Origin: Neckera pumila
Taxonomy: Eukaryota > Streptophyta > Bryopsida > Hypnales > Neckeraceae
Assembly (NCBI GenBank): GCA_963969595.1
Contig: OZ018416.1
Span: 1,628,065-1,692,064, forward strand
Length of the DNA: 64,000 nucleotides
Direction of reading: 5' to 3'
Shown: positions 60,401-64,000 of the stretch, in pieces
Position numbering within the stretch: the stretch's first letter is position 1
How the letters are laid out: each line of letters opens with the position of its first letter
Notes under the pieces: generated by a model
Database searches by the model: none
The model's input: the letters and a program-made list of their open reading frames with translations, nothing else
What the model was told of the DNA's origin: nothing
Position numbers and translations under genes: made by a program

Positions 60401-62630
60401 AAAAGTAACTCGAGTCCCATGTAGAATCAAAAGCGCTAAGGCAAACAGAGAGAGCGATGCAGAACAGTATAAAACAATCGTATAATTTTTCACAAATGAA
60501 CTCACACACTTACATAGAAATATCTGAATTTGAATCATAGAAAATTACAATGAGTGAATCTGACCGAATACACTGAATTTTGATTTTTTAAATTTCAGTT
60601 TTTAAAGGAGGAAGATGGTGGTGGTGGTGGCTCAATCATCCGGTTTGGCACCCCATTCATCCTTTCTTTTCATTTTTCATCCCATCTTATGTCCCATTCA
60701 TCCATCTCACACCCCTTTCATCCAATTTCTAATTTTTCATTTGAATTCGTACCCCATTCATCCCTTTTGCCCTATTCACACTATAAAAGTTTAACTTACT
60801 TTTTTACTTTTACTTCTTTTTTTTCTACTTTTTATTTTAAAGTGTTTTACTACTATTTTTTCTACTTTTCTATAACTTTTCTATAAACTTTTCTATAACT
60901 CTTCTATAAAAAAAGTTAAGAATAACCTAAAAAATAAATTTTACTATATTACAAGGTTCTATTGTATTACCGGATTTGTTGAATCAAATCTTATTGATAA
61001 GTAAATCAAACACATGAGTAAATCAACGCGTGATTAAAGTAAGGAAGAAGCATCCAAAAACGCCCATTGTTATCTCCACTAAGTGGTTGGCCTTAATGAT
61101 GATTATATTTTAGTGAAAATATTAGCATTCTTGGGAGAAATCCAATTTGTGTCGTTTCATAATTTTGGGACACTTTTACAATATTCTACAAATTTTCAAA
61201 GTTAAAAGTATAGGATACCTACTTATGCTACCAGACTCCCTTTAAAAAGAAACCCTAGAAGCATGAAATGTTTTAACTCTCATTAATTGCCTCAAAGAAC
61301 TCTTCAACTCCCAATTGGCTTGCTTTGAAGCCTTCATGGTGGGTTTAGAGCCATCTTGAGAACATTCCATCAAAAAATAACTTGCAAGAATTAAAAAAAA
61401 TAGAGTTTTCAAGTTTGCTTGCTTTTGAAAATAACCCTTACTTATCTAAGCACTAATGTTTTATAATAACATTTAAAAGTTAGAATGAAGTTTTGAATTT
61501 GGTTCCTATTATTGAAATAGAAAAAGATTTTGTTGAATCTTATGGATAGTCAAAAAGGAAATTTTAGATTCTCCTAGAATGCCATTTTAGACATTATTTG
61601 CATATGCTTATAATTTTTAGCCTCATACAAATTAATATTCCCCAAGTTGATCCAATAATCATAAAAAATGGAAATAAATGTTATCATCAATAATTTGTAA
61701 GAGTTGGTTTCAAAAATAGGTTACAAATTGTATTTACCAATGAATTTACCAAACAAATTCAAAGAAAATACACTAGATTTTTATCAATTTTTTTTTTATT
61801 TGTGATTTTTTCTATAATCAAATTTATCTTTCACCATATCTTTTCATGAAAAAAAATTTAATGCTTGAACCCTGGAATATTGATTTCTTGGGTCATTGTC
61901 ATTTGTAAGAACACCTTGCTATTTTGGGCTTAAAATGGCCTAAATAATGGAGTAGTGTGGCTTTGGGAATAATTTTTTTAATAAAATAAAATAAGGGCAA
62001 TTTCTAAAGCATTCTAAATAGCATATGTATGAAAATCCAAACATAGAAAAATTTAGCTCTAAAAATTATACATACTCAAAGAGTGAAGGAAAAAGCAAAA
62101 AAATAGATACTTTGGAACTTTATTTTTAAAAATTAGTAAGAAAATCACCAAAAGTTATTAAAACAATCCGTTTTTCTTGTTTGAAGATGCAAATTGTATT
62201 CTTTGCATGCATAAAAATTCAAAAATATATTTTGAAGTTTTCAATACCCACAAAAAGAAGAATCTACACTTAGAAGGATGCTTTATGGACCCCCCACATT
62301 ACAAGATATGGAAGTTAGAAATTGATTGCGACTACATTTAATTTTGGAGGTTGCATGAGAAAAAAACTGATATGTACGTTCAAATGAATTTCAAAGTCCT
62401 CCTAATTTATTGGTGACTTTCTACATCCTATAATTTTTATTCTATTCCTCTAATTTTTGAATTTACTAAAAAAAATGGAATTTGCAAGGGTTTCAATTAT
62501 AGTATGTCAAGACTAAAATTGGCATATGATCCTTATCAAACGTTTAATTATTTTTAAGAAATATTTTTGGTGGATGCTAAAAATTAAGTTATTTTATTAG
62601 ATTTTTTAATATTAAAACTTTTATTATGAT
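60401..62630. other. AT-rich intergenic DNA with a degenerate word array
   Basis: At 60650-60770 the word CCCATTCATCC recurs (60652, 60693, 60753, plus partial CATCCCAT forms). The rest, to 62630, shows no supported gene or repeat boundary. Confidence 0.45.
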
Positions 62631-63559
62631 TTAACCCCTAAAGTCCCAAGGCATTTTTCTGTCAAAAACAACTCAAAACTGCCAGTTCTATTGCATTCAT
62701 ATAAAAAAAGAAAAAAAAGTAATATTTTTTAGAATCTAGCCGTAGGATCTTGTACTTAACTTATCTTAGATCGTGTGGTAAAAATTTCATACAATTTGAC
62801 CGTACAGATTAGAAGATATTGGCATTCAAAGTTGGAAAATTTTGATTTTTTGAACACTAACTTGTAACTTCAGATGACTTTAACCGCCATTTGTAAAAAA
62901 CTTTGCACTATAGACTTTGAATTTATTTTTTTCTATGTTGAATAATTGAGTTGAGAATCTAGGAAACAATTCCAAAAAAATACACTTGATTTTCATTCTT
63001 TAAAAAATTGTTAAGTAGAAGTAGGTCCAAGATTGAAAGAAAAACTAAATCGTCAATAGCTCTAAGATGGGATTAAAACACTATAATCCCAATGGTGAGA
63101 TTGTTTTTGCAAGCAAACTTAGCCTTGTCAAACAAGTTTTTTTGAAAATTGTGAAAATTGCATTCAGAAATGAATCCTACAAGTTATTTTTTCAAAAAGA
63201 TGCTCTGATTGTCCAAAAAATAAGATTGTCCATAACTTTCACATAATGAATCCAAATGTAATGAATCAAAGCTTCCCATATAGATAAAAATACAATCTAT
63301 GAGAAGATAGTTTTAAGAAAATTTTAAAATTGTTTTGTATGAGAAGATTTCTACCCGCTGCACCAAAAAAAAGGACCTTTTCATGCCATAACTTTTGCTC
63401 TCGGGCTCCGATTGATATAAAAATTATATTCCCATAAAGCTAATGTGTTTTTCTATCTTTTCAAAAAGTTTCAAAAAATAATGATGAATATTGAAGCCGT
63501 AGTAGCCTGCCCGAAATCCATTTTGTCCCCCGAGGAGACAATGGGACTTTAGGGGTTAA
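62631..63559 (+). mobile_element. TTAA-bounded element family A, copy 4 (929 bp)
   Basis: Begins TTAACCCCTAAAGTCCCAAG and ends with the exact inverse of TTAACCCCTAAAGTCCCA. Of the four full copies its terminal repeats match best (about 18 bp). The interior aligns with 3340-4260 over its whole length. No transposase is present. Confidence 0.8.
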
Positions 63560-63574
63560 AATAATTCAATAATT

Positions 63575-63945
63575 TTGGCATCCATACCTTAAGATTGGCT
63601 GTTTGTTTGTTTTGTTTTGTTTTGAGATCTCTCGGACCGTGCGTCCCCCGGTTGCGTGCTTGGTACCGTCAGAAAGCTCTTGGCGAGGAGGGGCGCACGG
63701 GCTTGGTTTCATGGCATTTGGAGCTACGTTGCGGAAGTTGTTGAATTTCAAAGTATTTATGGATCCAAAAATTAGAAAATTAGTTTTTTTTTGAGTTTGG
63801 CCACTTTTTTGGTACCGTCGGAAAGCTCTTGGCAAGGAGGGGTGGACAGGCTTTGTTTTGTGGCGTTTGGAATGACGGTGTGAATGATATTGAATATCAA
63901 AGTTTTTACTATGATTTTGGCTGTGGCAATGGTACAGGGCACACT
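63575..63945 (+). repeat. Dispersed repeat F, copy 2, with an internal duplication
   Basis: Matches 22010-22263 from CATCCATACCTTAA to AGGGCACACTA. The segment GGTACCGTCRGAAAGCTCTT with following GGCRAGGAGGGG occurs twice (about 63662 and 63812), so part of the unit is tandemly duplicated. The stretch is markedly GC-richer than its surroundings in the duplicated part. Confidence 0.6.
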
Positions 63946-64000
63946 AGTCTATTTTTAAAAATATATTTATAATCAACCTTTCCTTTAAATAAAATAGTCT

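Noticed and set aside
1..64000. Assignment to a named species such as a peat moss or fern
   Set aside because: Gene families and composition are compatible with several land-plant lineages; nothing in the window is diagnostic.

Overview
The window is nuclear DNA of a land plant. It has two intron-rich genes with canonical GT-AG splice sites and plant-type protein families. Around them lie very AT-rich, gene-poor stretches packed with DNA-transposon debris. I see no LTR retrotransposon, rRNA, tRNA or bacterial-style operon. The species cannot be fixed from the sequence; a bryophyte or other seed-free plant is possible but unproven.

Gene 1 (+ strand, 25130-28424, six exons, 244 aa) is a small four-helix Golgi membrane protein of the COPI-associated/TVP15 type. 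Its 5' leader carries a 51-bp-period repeat and its first intron a degenerate ~44-bp minisatellite. Gene 2 (- strand, 40389-49927, twenty exons, about 1492 aa) is a full-length homologue of the WDR62/MAPKBP1 WD40 scaffold. Exon phases agree across all twenty exons. Three further splice-bounded blocks lie just upstream of its likely start (50037-50780) and are unexplained.

The rest is mainly mobile DNA. (a) A ~921-930 bp family bounded by TTAA and CCCCTAAAG-type ends has four full copies: 3340-4260, 22650-23724, 55479-57017 (reverse) and 62631-63559. (b) Three CACTA-type elements are present: 10810-11975, 16728-21700 and a 142-bp miniature at 22968-23109. (c) PIF/Harbinger-like elements with 3-bp TAA or TTA target duplications lie at 33520-34812, 55133-55275 and 57663-57801. 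(d) A 618-620 bp inverted-repeat family has two copies (31110-31729 and 55646-56263). (e) A ~415-460 bp family with TAAGGTAGGAGGCT ends lies at 8094-8553, 22264-23752 and 57172-57586. (f) A TA-flanked element lies at 6801-7333. Several are nested, which gives relative insertion ages. The clearest case is a three-level nest at 22264-23752.

Other items are a near-perfect 28-bp-stem hairpin at 15006-15085, a ~1.3-kb foldback at 7385-8690, a decayed coding sequence on the minus strand at 1668-2325, and two GC-richer blocks (32215-32550 and 59600-60350) whose reading frames I cannot assign. Long stretches such as 34816-40200 and 52210-55130 show no recognisable gene.
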